Source of the DNA: Planctomycetaceae bacterium
GTDB taxonomy: Bacteria > Planctomycetota > Planctomycetia > Pirellulales > Pirellulaceae
Reading direction: 5' to 3'
DNA: 64,000 nt
Assembly: GCA_002709225.1 (NCBI GenBank)
Contig: PAQH01000034.1
Location: 22,264-86,263, forward strand
The notes under the pieces are model-generated. The model was given only the letters and a program-made list of their open reading frames with translations. It ran no database searches and had not been told where the DNA came from. The translations under genes and the position numbers were made by a program. This document shows positions 36,697 to 45,298 of this stretch, piece by piece (position 1 is the stretch's first letter; each line of letters opens with the position of its first letter).

Positions 36697-37941
36697 CTAG
36701 GTTTGATGCGGATCCGTGTGAGACGGGGTTTCAATACTCTCGACACGGCTTACTACAGTGCCACGCGCCAGTCGTGTATGAATGTGTTGTGCTATCTCCA
36801 GATGCTCTGAGCTGATGAGGATTTGACCGTGCTCGGTTTGTGTGACACTGTATCCTCTCGCCAGGACCGCAAGTGGACTGAGGCTTTCAAGTTTTCCTGC
36901 AATTCCAGAAACACGTTCTTGGGATTGGCGGTGGCAGTTTCTGAGGGCGTGGGTACCGCGCATCGCCAGTTCATCGAGGTATCGGGAAAGTTCTTTGACT
37001 TGTGTGAATGGGTAGCGAAATATGTTCGCTTCGGAACAGTGTTCCAGTTCACGGCGTGCGTTTGCTGTCGTGGTCCGTAGTCCGCCAATTAGCCGGTTCT
37101 TGAGTGTATCCAGGTCTGACAGTATCTGTCTCGATGAAGCGACAATATCGCCAGCTGCAGTAGGGGTTAACGCGCGTAAATCTGCGGCCAGATCTGAAAG
37201 AGTTACATCGATTTCATGACCGACTGCGGAAACCACCGGGATCTCGCATGCCGCAATCGCACGCACTACGAGTTCGTCATTGAAACACCAGAGATCCTCC
37301 TGGCTGCCGCCACCTCTCCCTACGATTAACGCATCTGGAAGGGGGGAGAGCCGCTGGGCCGCTGCGATCCCGGCGGCAATTTCTTCTGCCGCTCCTGGGC
37401 CTTGAACACGAGACGGAATTACCACGACGTGAATGCCTTTCCAGCGGCGCTGGGCGACTTCCAGAAAGTCTCGGATGGCAGCTCCCGTAGGACTCGTTAC
37501 AAATGCGATTCGTCGAGGAAAAGCGGGCAGATTGATCTTGCGTTCCGTGTCAAACAGCCCTTCCGCAGCTAGTTCTTCTTGGAGTTTCCGAAGTCGCATT
37601 TGTAGGACACCGGCGCCGATTGGCTCCAGTTGCCGGATGATCAACTGGTAGTCACCACGTGGCGGATAAACGTCGACGGAACCGGTGCAAAGGACTTCCT
37701 GGCCTTCAGGGAAATCAAATGTGAAACGTTGTGCGGTACCTCTCCAAATCACGGCACGAATCCTGGCATCTTGATCTTTTAAGGTCAGGTAGATGTGGCC
37801 CGATGGAGGTCGTTTGACATCTGACACTTCACCCACGACGCGCACGGGGGAGAAACGATCCTGTAGCGTCTCCTTGATTTGTTCATTTAACTGGGAAACG
37901 CTTAGGAACGTATCCGTGTTATCAGGTTGTGTGTCGGTCAT
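36697..37941 (-). CDS. xseA: Exodeoxyribonuclease VII large subunit
   Basis: The catalytic subunit of exonuclease VII. The start is the ATG at 37941, giving 414 residues. The N-terminal OB-fold (VVGEVSDVKRPPSGHIYLTL) binds single-stranded DNA. The nuclease core has FVTSPTGAAIRDFLEVAQRR, VGRGGGSQEDLWCFNDELVV and ISAVGHE-type sequence (VVSAVGHEIDVTLSDLAADL, ALTPTAAGDI), the catalytic region. The helical C terminus ends in VLARGYSVTQTEHGQILIS, the conserved tail repeat. First gene of the four-gene minus-strand unit. Roles are in mismatch repair and processing of single-stranded ends. Confidence 0.95.
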   Translation of the reverse strand: MTDTQPDNTDTFLSVSQLNEQIKETLQDRFSPVRVVGEVSDVKRPPSGHIYLTLKDQDARIRAVIWRGTAQRFTFDFPEGQEVLCTGSVDVYPPRGDYQLIIRQLEPIGAGVLQMRLRKLQEELAAEGLFDTERKINLPAFPRRIAFVTSPTGAAIRDFLEVAQRRWKGIHVVVIPSRVQGPGAAEEIAAGIAAAQRLSPLPDALIVGRGGGSQEDLWCFNDELVVRAIAACEIPVVSAVGHEIDVTLSDLAADLRALTPTAAGDIVASSRQILSDLDTLKNRLIGGLRTTTANARRELEHCSEANIFRYPFTQVKELSRYLDELAMRGTHALRNCHRQSQERVSGIAGKLESLSPLAVLARGYSVTQTEHGQILISSEHLEIAQHIHTRLARGTVVSRVESIETPSHTDPHQT

Positions 37942-38682
37942 TGAACGGAAGAAGGGGGGAAGTGGATCGCGAAGCTTGCCAAAGCGTATCGTAGGTGACC
38001 TCCGGGAGATGATCAACGATCACCCGCCCGTCGGCTGGCGACGCCTGCAAAGCCCAGGTGGATGATTTTGGTAGATTTGGTAAGTAGACCGTTGTGCGGA
38101 TCGCGGTCCCGTGGCACAAGGCTAAGCTAACCAGCGCGGGGCGACCGACCGCGCGGTAGCGACAATGAATGTTCTTATCTCAAGATTGTTTCGTTGAACT
38201 GCGGGATGCGCTGCTAACTCGTCGGCGTGAGGAGCTATTGTTCGCTGTTATTTTGCTAGAGTTTGGGGACGGTATTGTCCGTAGGCCATTGTCCGTCGGC
38301 ATGTTTGGCCGTACCCACGTGGCTGAGAAATCCGTTGGGAAAGTGGGGCTTCGATGCCGTCTCAGTCGGATTGGGTGTGCTGCGATGCCTGGCGCGTTGC
38401 TTTCCCGCTGAATAGTGGAACTTTTCAGTCCCCGTTTGTTGAATATTAGGGCGGTCGCGGCGAAAAACACTAGTGGTTCTGTTCGTGACGCGTGCACAGA
38501 TAGCATTGCGTGTCTGAATCAGTCCAAGTTGACTGGTTGAATGTTCACGAAACGACAATAATGAACGGGTATTCGGTGTTTGAATTGAAGACGAATTGAG
38601 GGATTTTTCTAGAGTTTTGGGCACCGTGTGGTGGTGCGCGACGGGGAGATTTCGCGTATCAGAATCGTAAATTCTTTAGGTG
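37942..38682. other. Long divergent intergenic region without a convincing gene
   Basis: About 740 bases separate xseA (leftward) from the TPR gene (rightward). An 80-codon plus-strand frame (38169-38411) and two minus-strand frames exist, but none shows a recognisable domain, Shine-Dalgarno or strong codon pattern. A near-repeat ATTGTCCGTAGGCC/ATTGTCCGTCGGCA lies near 38273-38302. The region probably holds promoters for both operons. Confidence 0.5.
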
Positions 38683-41600
38683 ATGAATCTGATGACAGAG
38701 CACATTTGGCGAATGGGATTCCTGGGAGTCTGGGCCCTTTTCCTGGGAATTGGAGGAGACGATCCAGTAGGTGGCCAGGAGACAGCTGTTCAACAACAAC
38801 CAAAGTCGACGGCTGAAGCCCTCGCCGTTTATGGTGATGCCGCCAATTTTCAGAACAACGGTGCATTTGAAATTGCTGAGACGGAGTGGCTCAGGTTCTT
38901 GAAGAACTTTCCGGACGATCCGTTGGCTGGAAAAGCGCAGCACTATCTGGGGATTTGCAGTCTCAAATTGAAGAAACTGGGCGCGGCTGCTGAGGCGTTC
39001 CAAAAAGTAGTAACCAAGTACCAGGGGTTTGAGCTGACTGAGGAAGCTTATCTCAATCTTGGGTGGTGCCAATACACACTCGGTCAGGCAAAAGACAAGA
39101 AGTCTGACCAATTGGCGAAAGCCAAGGATACCTTTGCCCGCATGCTGAAGTTGTACCCGCCGGGTAAGGGCAACAAATGCGATCAGGCCTTGTTCTTTCA
39201 AGCGGAAACGCTGTATGGACTAAACGAAAAAGAAGCGGCCGTGCGCTCTTATTCGATATTGCTCAGCGGGTTCAGTGAATCGCCATTGTCGCGTGATGCC
39301 TTGTACGCATTGGGCGTTACACAAGAAGAACTTGGACGTTATGCCAAGGCGGGCGACGCGTATCAGAAGTTCATGGGGCAGTACGCGGATCATGAGTTGT
39401 TTTCTGAAGTTCAAATGCGGCACGCCGAGACGTTGTTACAGCAGGGTGTCTCAGCTCAGCAAGGTGGCGATGCTGAGAAGGCAGGCTCGCTATTTGCGCG
39501 CGCTGAAGCTGGATTCGCGAAGGTTGCCAAGATCAAAGACTTTTCCTCGGCCGACCACGCATTGTACCGGCAGGCTTTTTGTGTCATTCAGCGCGACGAT
39601 TTGAAACGGGCTGCGACAATTTATGAGCAAATTGTCGGTGGCTTTCCCGATTCACAGTATCTCGGACAGGCGACGTTAGGGGCCGGCCGTTGTTATTACC
39701 GTGTGCAGCAATTGGATCAGGCGCGTGAAGCATTTCAACGGTTGTGGGGGCAGGGGAACCAGGAAGCCTCTGAAGCCGCGCATTGGCTTTGTCAGATTCA
39801 TTTGCGCCGACGTGAATTTGTCGCTGCTGCGAAGCTCGCTAGTGAGGCTCTTAAGACCGCCGGGGAAAGTTCGTTCTTGGTGCGCCTAAAGATGGATTAT
39901 GCGGATGCGTTATTTGAGCAAGTCGAGCAACGTGTCTCGGCGCTGGCGCAGTACGTGGCCATCGTGGAAATGCACCCGGAGGATGCAAGCGCGCCCCAGG
40001 CTAACTACAACGCTGCTTTCGCCGCCTTGGACCTGGGCGATTATCAGCGACTTGGTGAATTGGTTCAGGTATTTCGTACGCGTTACGCGAAACATGTACT
40101 ACTTCCGGATGTCCTCTATGTCGAAGCAGAGGCGCAGTTACAACAACAGAAATACGAGCCAGCTGAGGCCATGTTTGGCATGTTGTTGCGGACGTACGCG
40201 AAGCATGTGGATCGTGCGGATTGGGTGATTCGCCTTGGTGTTTGCCAGTACGGCCGTGAAAACTACGAAGCCGTCGTTGCCGGTTTGCCCGGTTCAATCG
40301 CGGGTTTACCGAAAAAAGAACAGCAGGCGGAAGCGCATTTCCTGATTGGTGCCAGCCAGTTTTTCCTGCAACAGTTTGTAGCAGCGCAAGGCTCATTGAA
40401 AGCTTCAGTTGAGGCGTCTCCTAATTGGCGCCGTGCGGATGAGACGCTGTTGTTTCTGGCACGTACCCAGCGTCGTATGGATCAACTGGACACAGCGCGC
40501 CAGACGGTACGCGGTATGTTGCAGACTTTTCCCGAGAGCGCTGTACGCGACCAGGCCTATTACCGCTTGGGTGAATTTGAATATGCCGCCGGTGATTTTG
40601 ACGCAGCGGTCAAGAATTATACGGATGTCATCAAGAACTGGCCGAAGTCGGAATTTACACCATTCGCTGTTTATGGTCGCGGGTGGTCGCAGCTGCAAGC
40701 GGGTGACTTCAAGGCCGCCGTAACGAGTTTCGGAATCTTATTGGAGCAGCACCCGAAACACTCGTTGATGGCGGATTCGCTCTTGGCCAGGGCTATTGCG
40801 CTACGTCGAGAGACAGAATACGAGCCCGCTTTGCGAGATTTAGATCAGTTCTTGAAACTTGCGCCCCAACCAGCTCAGAGGGTCAACGCGCTCTATGAGA
40901 GGGGATTGGTTGAAGTGGCACTCAAGAAGCATAGCGTTGCTGAGCAGACCTTTGATGAATTATTGCAATTGGATCCGAAGTATTCTGCGGCCGACCGAGT
41001 ACTATACGAGTTGGCTTGGGCGCAGAAGTCTCAACAGAAGACAGAAGAATCGTTGGTGAGTTTCCGCAAGTTGGTAGAAGCATATCCCCAAAGTTCTATG
41101 GCTGCAGAATCTCATTTTCATCTTGCCGAGGCCAATTACGAGAAGAAATCTTATAAGTTGGCAATTGACTCGTACCTGGCTGCGAAAAAATCCCAGGCTG
41201 ATGAAGAACTGGCCGAGCAAGTGGTCTATAAGATTGGCTGGTCCCACTTCAAGCTTGACGACTTTGAGGCCGCCCGCCAGCAATTTCACGCGCAGATTGA
41301 GTCCGGGCGGGACACGCCTCTGGTTGCGGAGGCGCGTTTCATGGAAGCGGAATGTTTTTTCAAGCAGCAGAAATACGAGCAAGCATTTCCACTGTTTGAA
41401 TCTGCTGTAATGGCGATTGAGGCAAAAAAAAATCAGATTTCAGAGGTCATTCAAGTCTTGGTCAGGTTGCATGCGGGGCAGTCTGCTCTTCGATTAAAGC
41501 AAACAGACCGAGCCGTCGAGTTGCTGACGCCTGTGCTGGAACGTTTTCCGAAGTCGCCTTACCTTGCAGAAGCTCGCTTTGAGCGCGGTAAAGCTCGCAA

Positions 41601-41991
41601 TGGGATGGGGCAAACGGCGGCGGCGCTTGCTGACTTTGAGCAGGCAACGCGCGAGTCGCGGTCAGTTATCGGTGCGCAGGCGCGGTTTTGGCTGGGTGAA
41701 ATTCAATTCAAGATGAAAAAGTACGAATTAGCGATCAAGCATTATCAACGTGTCATGTTTGGTTATGGTGGCGAAAACGCGCCCCAAGAGATCAAGGAAG
41801 TACAGGCGACGGCGGGGTATGAATGTGCGCGCTGTGCTGAAGTGCAAATTAAGGGAGAGAAGAACGCGGCTCGCAAAGCGAAACTGCTCGCGGATGCGAA
41901 GCGGTGGTATCAGTATGTGGTTGCTGGGCATGCGGGCAGCCGTTGGGCGAGTGAGGCAGAGAAGCGACTGGCGGTTCTCGCGAAGTTGTAG
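38683..41991 (+). CDS. Exported giant tetratricopeptide-repeat protein
   Basis: A roughly 1100-residue protein of almost pure TPR. The signal-peptide-like start (MTEHIWRMGFLGVWALFLGI) can begin at GTG 38680, ATG 38683 or ATG 38692; I give the first ATG. At least 20 helical repeats follow, with typical spacing such as GKAQHYLGICSLKLKKLGAA, ADRVLYELAWAQKSQQKTEE and AEARFMEAECFFKQQKYEQA. Many repeats show the YPxS/FPxS hinge (FPDSQYLGQA, FPKSPYLAEA, YPQSSMAAES) seen in CpoB/YbgF and BamD-type envelope TPRs. It precedes exbB by 150 bases on the same strand, so it may be the periplasmic partner of the ExbB-ExbD motor, as CpoB is for TolQR. That function is inference. Confidence 0.88.
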   Translation: MNLMTEHIWRMGFLGVWALFLGIGGDDPVGGQETAVQQQPKSTAEALAVYGDAANFQNNGAFEIAETEWLRFLKNFPDDPLAGKAQHYLGICSLKLKKLGAAAEAFQKVVTKYQGFELTEEAYLNLGWCQYTLGQAKDKKSDQLAKAKDTFARMLKLYPPGKGNKCDQALFFQAETLYGLNEKEAAVRSYSILLSGFSESPLSRDALYALGVTQEELGRYAKAGDAYQKFMGQYADHELFSEVQMRHAETLLQQGVSAQQGGDAEKAGSLFARAEAGFAKVAKIKDFSSADHALYRQAFCVIQRDDLKRAATIYEQIVGGFPDSQYLGQATLGAGRCYYRVQQLDQAREAFQRLWGQGNQEASEAAHWLCQIHLRRREFVAAAKLASEALKTAGESSFLVRLKMDYADALFEQVEQRVSALAQYVAIVEMHPEDASAPQANYNAAFAALDLGDYQRLGELVQVFRTRYAKHVLLPDVLYVEAEAQLQQQKYEPAEAMFGMLLRTYAKHVDRADWVIRLGVCQYGRENYEAVVAGLPGSIAGLPKKEQQAEAHFLIGASQFFLQQFVAAQGSLKASVEASPNWRRADETLLFLARTQRRMDQLDTARQTVRGMLQTFPESAVRDQAYYRLGEFEYAAGDFDAAVKNYTDVIKNWPKSEFTPFAVYGRGWSQLQAGDFKAAVTSFGILLEQHPKHSLMADSLLARAIALRRETEYEPALRDLDQFLKLAPQPAQRVNALYERGLVEVALKKHSVAEQTFDELLQLDPKYSAADRVLYELAWAQKSQQKTEESLVSFRKLVEAYPQSSMAAESHFHLAEANYEKKSYKLAIDSYLAAKKSQADEELAEQVVYKIGWSHFKLDDFEAARQQFHAQIESGRDTPLVAEARFMEAECFFKQQKYEQAFPLFESAVMAIEAKKNQISEVIQVLVRLHAGQSALRLKQTDRAVELLTPVLERFPKSPYLAEARFERGKARNGMGQTAAALADFEQATRESRSVIGAQARFWLGEIQFKMKKYELAIKHYQRVMFGYGGENAPQEIKEVQATAGYECARCAEVQIKGEKNAARKAKLLADAKRWYQYVVAGHAGSRWASEAEKRLAVLAKL

Positions 41992-42141
41992 CACGTCGTT
42001 TTGAATCGTGGGTGACGAGCACGTTAACGGGTAAGCTGTGCACTGCCGCATTGACGCAAGATTCGCGCTTTTTCAACGGTTTCTGACTATCGGAAAGCTG
42101 AGGGCAGCGGCTTCGAGTACGGATATCCGAAAGGCGAGTGC

Positions 42142-43095
42142 ATGAGATTGCCGCAAGATGTTGTCGTTGGCCCGTGGTGGTCCTGTTGTGCCGCATTTCT
42201 TGCCTTCTCCCTGATTGCGTTTACGACCGTTTCCGCGCAAGAGACTACCGCAGCAGGCCCTACCCAAGATGGTGAGCAGGCGTCGACAACCGACTTACCC
42301 GAGACCTCTGATCTGTCAGGGGAAGCGGCGGCAACGGATGCCTCTGCAGCCGAGGTGGTCGAACGCAAGACCGGTATCAATCTGTTGCAGTTGATCTTGC
42401 AGGGGGGCTGGCTCATGGTGCCCATTGCGCTGATGTCCGCACTCGTGATCACGATTGCGATCGAGAGATTTATCGGTCTGCGTCGTGCGCGCGTGTTACC
42501 TAAGGTCTTGGTTGCTGAACTCGGGAAATTAGGAGGACCGCAAGGTGCGTTTGACCCTCGCATGGCATATCGATTGTGCCAGCAGTATCCCTCCTCCGCG
42601 GCATCGGTCGTGCGCACCATGTTATTGAAAGTGGGGCGCCCGCACAGTGAAGTTGAGCATATGGTAACTGAAGCGAGCCAGCGCGAAGCGGAACGGATGC
42701 ACGGAAATGTGCGGTGGTTGACGATGGCAGCAGCAGTGACGCCGCTGTTGGGTCTCTTTGGTACGGTGTGGGGAATGATCCGTGCATTTCATGACATGAC
42801 CCAGTTGTTGCCAGGCCAGGACAAAGCCGAATTCCTGGGAAAGGGGATTTATGTTGCGCTGGTTACTACGGTCAGTGGATTGGCTGTCGCGATTCCAGCC
42901 GCCATTTTGTCACACTATTTTGAGGGCCGCATTCAGTTCTTGTTCCATCAAATTGACGAGCTGGTTTTCAGCCTCATGCCACAAATTGAGCGATTTGAAG
43001 GCCGTGTACGGTTTGGCCCGGTCGGTGAATCAGCGGATGGGCAGAGTAGGGCTACTCCTCCGGTCGCGTCTGGAGCTGCGAAGACTCCTTTGTGA
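42142..43095 (+). CDS. MotA/TolQ/ExbB proton-channel family protein
   Basis: A 317-residue inner-membrane protein with AAAGGCGAG before the ATG at 42142. It begins with a signal-like hydrophobic stretch (CCAAFLAFSLIAFTTVSAQ), then an acidic, Ser/Thr-rich exported segment. The three-helix ExbB core follows: helix 1 WLMVPIALMSALVITIAIER, helix 2 AAAVTPLLGLFGTVWGMIRA and helix 3 YVALVTTVSGLAVAIPAAIL, the last two lining the proton path. It forms a stator with ExbD (next gene, 127 bases on) that converts proton flow into work on the envelope. The N-terminal exported extension is common in planctomycetes and Bacteroidetes versions and absent from E. coli ExbB. Confidence 0.92.
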   Translation: MRLPQDVVVGPWWSCCAAFLAFSLIAFTTVSAQETTAAGPTQDGEQASTTDLPETSDLSGEAAATDASAAEVVERKTGINLLQLILQGGWLMVPIALMSALVITIAIERFIGLRRARVLPKVLVAELGKLGGPQGAFDPRMAYRLCQQYPSSAASVVRTMLLKVGRPHSEVEHMVTEASQREAERMHGNVRWLTMAAAVTPLLGLFGTVWGMIRAFHDMTQLLPGQDKAEFLGKGIYVALVTTVSGLAVAIPAAILSHYFEGRIQFLFHQIDELVFSLMPQIERFEGRVRFGPVGESADGQSRATPPVASGAAKTPL

Positions 43096-43222
43096 TGAAT
43101 GTGTTTTGGTAGCCGGAGAAGAGAGTTTCTCATTGTTGTTAATGAGCCGTGGGAGATTTCAAAGTGTGGCTTCTGAGCGTTAGTTCAAACTGGATTGTGG
43201 GTGGAGAAGGTAACTTGATTCA

Positions 43223-43645
43223 ATGACTGTCCGGCTGAACAGAACGAGTGCGATTTCTATTCTCGCGATCAACTTGATGCCGTTGATCGACGTGCTTTTC
43301 ATGCTGTTGATCTTTTTTCTTGTGACAACAAGATTTGCCAAGGCAGATCGGGAAATTGAAGTTGATTTGCCGACAGCAAGTATCGCCGTTCCAGTCACCG
43401 AAGAGCCACAAGAAGTACTGATTGGGATCGATAAGGATGGTCTGTATTTCGTAAACAGTAAAGTTCTGAGTATCGATGAGTTAGAAGGAGTGTTGCGGCA
43501 ATTGGCGACTGACAATCCTGCTAACCAGTCGGTCTTGATTCGCGCTGACCGGCGCGTATTGTTGCAATTTCCGGTTGCCGCTATGGATCTCTGTAACCGA
43601 TTCGGTATCCGTTACACTCTGAATACGGCTGGAGACGAGCGTTGA
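43223..43645 (+). CDS. ExbD/TolR-family biopolymer transport protein
   Basis: A 140-residue protein: short cytoplasmic start, one membrane helix and a periplasmic domain. The helix LAINLMPLIDVLFMLLIFFL contains the conserved Asp (PLIDVLF) that takes up protons together with ExbB. The rest (EIEVDLPTASIAVP and a C-terminal region with VLIRADRRVLLQFPVAAMDL) is the typical ExbD periplasmic fold. It partners the ExbB-like protein upstream. Its stop codon is directly followed by the ATG of the signal peptidase gene, so the two are translationally coupled. Confidence 0.93.
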   Translation: MTVRLNRTSAISILAINLMPLIDVLFMLLIFFLVTTRFAKADREIEVDLPTASIAVPVTEEPQEVLIGIDKDGLYFVNSKVLSIDELEGVLRQLATDNPANQSVLIRADRRVLLQFPVAAMDLCNRFGIRYTLNTAGDER

Positions 43646-45064
43646 ATGTTTCTTGACAACGCAATTGGTGACCACCGCGATCCAACGTCTCGCGATGAGG
43701 GCTGTTCGCGAAAACTACCCCGACCTCTCAGCGGGGCACGTGCCAGATGGATTTTGTTGCTGTCAGCTGTGGGATTAGTCGTTACCCGAATGGCTCTTGT
43801 CCGTGGATTTATCGCCCCTATTTACGTGGCCGGCGCGTCGATGGCTGGGACGCTGCAGGGGCAGCACGTGCGGGTGGAGTGTGAGGATTGCCAGATCAAT
43901 TACGTCTCTGGCCTGCGCTTTCGTGGTGACCATGGAGAGACCACATGTCCCAATTGTGGCTTTGGCCAGCAAACGCCGGCAAGCCGTGTGTACCGCGGAG
44001 ATCGCGTACTCGTTGACCAGTGGTATGGCCGCTGGCGGCAGCCATCTCGATGGGATCTCGTTGCGTTACCCTCTCCCGATGGTTCCGGCGAAATGATCGT
44101 GAAACGGATTATTGGAATGCCTGGAGAACAGGTGTCTATACAATCCGGAGATCTGTTTGTCGATGGTCGGTTGTTACGAAAGCCGCTTTCTGTATTTCGC
44201 GATATGATGGTTCTCGTGCACGACGATCGGTTTTATCCAACAACGAGTGCGAAACTACCGAGAAGATGGCGGGGTGAGCGGGCCGGTACTGCATGGAGAC
44301 CTGCGACACAGGGATACCGTTTTGAAGAGCATACCGAGGTCGCTGGTAACAGCGCGCGATCCATCCAGGATTGGCTGACGTATCGACATTGGCTGTGTTT
44401 CTCCAAAGGTGTGCCCCGCACGCAGAGAACAGCAGAAACAAGTGTCTTGGACAGCCTAGGCTACAACCAGGATTCTCCTCGGGGGCAATTGAATGCTGTT
44501 TCCGATTTAGTGCTGTCGGGTAGCATTGTGATTGATGGTGAGGGGCGGTTCTCGCTCCGTGTAGCGGATGGACCTACGTGGTACATGGCCGAATTAAGCT
44601 GGCCTGAGAGAAAATGGCTGTTACGTCGGGATGATGATGTACTGCTAACCGTTGATTCACAGGGAGTGTCACGCGGAGTACCGTTTCTGGTGGAATACGG
44701 CATGTTTGATCGGACGATCTTACTAACAGTGAATGGTCGAGTCTTGTTGAAACTCGAAGTAAACCCAGTGTCTCGCGTCCCCGACGATGCGCCTACGAGT
44801 CGATTGAGCATTGGTGCCGTCGGCCTGACAATGGACGTTTCTTCCTTGCGCGTCGCACGCGACGTGTACTTCTTGGCACCGGGACCGCCCTGGACGCAGT
44901 GGAATGCACCGCGTCGTTTGCCTTCAGGTCATTTCCTGCTTCTGGGCGACAATAGCGCGATTTCGACGGATTCGCGTCATTGGGGGTCTGTGGGAGTCAC
45001 GGGCAATTCCATCACAGGTCGGGTAATTCGCTGGAGCGACTCGCGTTCGTTTGTAGGGAAGTAA
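43646..45064 (+). CDS. Signal peptidase I (S26 family) with zinc-ribbon and jelly-roll-like insertions
   Basis: A 472-residue version of LepB, which normally has 250-320 residues. After a membrane helix (ARWILLLSAVGLVVTRMALV) comes the catalytic serine in VAGASMAGTLQGQHV (about Ser65). Straight after it are two CxxC pairs (about residues 79-104, CEDCQ and CPNCG), a zinc ribbon. The catalytic lysine follows in IVKRIIGMPGEQV (about Lys153). About 200 extra residues then separate it from the last box LLLGDNSAISTDSRHWGSVG; within them SLRVADGPTWYMAELSW and FDRTILLTVNGRVLLKLEVN resemble a concanavalin-like jelly roll. The enzyme should remove signal peptides from exported proteins. It starts at the base after the exbD stop. 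Confidence 0.9.
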   Translation: MFLDNAIGDHRDPTSRDEGCSRKLPRPLSGARARWILLLSAVGLVVTRMALVRGFIAPIYVAGASMAGTLQGQHVRVECEDCQINYVSGLRFRGDHGETTCPNCGFGQQTPASRVYRGDRVLVDQWYGRWRQPSRWDLVALPSPDGSGEMIVKRIIGMPGEQVSIQSGDLFVDGRLLRKPLSVFRDMMVLVHDDRFYPTTSAKLPRRWRGERAGTAWRPATQGYRFEEHTEVAGNSARSIQDWLTYRHWLCFSKGVPRTQRTAETSVLDSLGYNQDSPRGQLNAVSDLVLSGSIVIDGEGRFSLRVADGPTWYMAELSWPERKWLLRRDDDVLLTVDSQGVSRGVPFLVEYGMFDRTILLTVNGRVLLKLEVNPVSRVPDDAPTSRLSIGAVGLTMDVSSLRVARDVYFLAPGPPWTQWNAPRRLPSGHFLLLGDNSAISTDSRHWGSVGVTGNSITGRVIRWSDSRSFVGK

Positions 45065-45160
45065 ACTTGGTTCCCGCTCTCCTAGTCCAGTAACGTAGGG
45101 GAGGCTGAAGCTGTCGTGACGCGTTGAAGTAACTCGGTCAGCTGTGTGCCATAACCGACC

Positions 45161-45203
45161 CTGGCAAGTCATGACTCCTGAGTAAGGGGACATGACCTGC
45201 CAG
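45161..45203. repeat. Long inverted repeat between convergent genes
   Basis: CTGGCAAGTCATG at 45161-45173 pairs with CATGACCTGCCAG at 45191-45203, with one mismatch at the middle of each 13-base arm and a 17-base loop. It lies about 100 bases past the signal peptidase stop and 80 bases before the clpX stop. It may end transcription in both directions, but no T-run follows it. Confidence 0.7.
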
Positions 45204-45249
45204 ACGCTGGCGGTTGATGCGGACGGCGGTTCGTGCTCGAACGTCGACC

Positions 45250-45298
45250 AGCGCAACACTGGCTCCGTGCGGAAACCAGTTCAGGCGCTTTTTGTTTT
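45250..45298 (+). terminator. Probable rho-independent terminator reaching into the clpX 3' end
   Basis: AGCGC (45250-45254) pairs with GCGCT (45285-45289), and inside it ACTGG (45258-45262) pairs with CCAGT (45276-45280), followed by TTTTTGTTTT. On the plus strand this would end the TPR-ExbB-ExbD-signal-peptidase operon. Its T-run and outer stem fall within the last codons of clpX on the other strand, so the two genes share bases. Inner unpaired bases make the fold moderately certain. Confidence 0.5.

Noticed and set aside
38169..38411. 80-codon plus-strand frame in the long xseA/TPR spacer
   Set aside because: Has a plausible ATG but no Shine-Dalgarno, family or coding bias; kept only as noncoding spacer.
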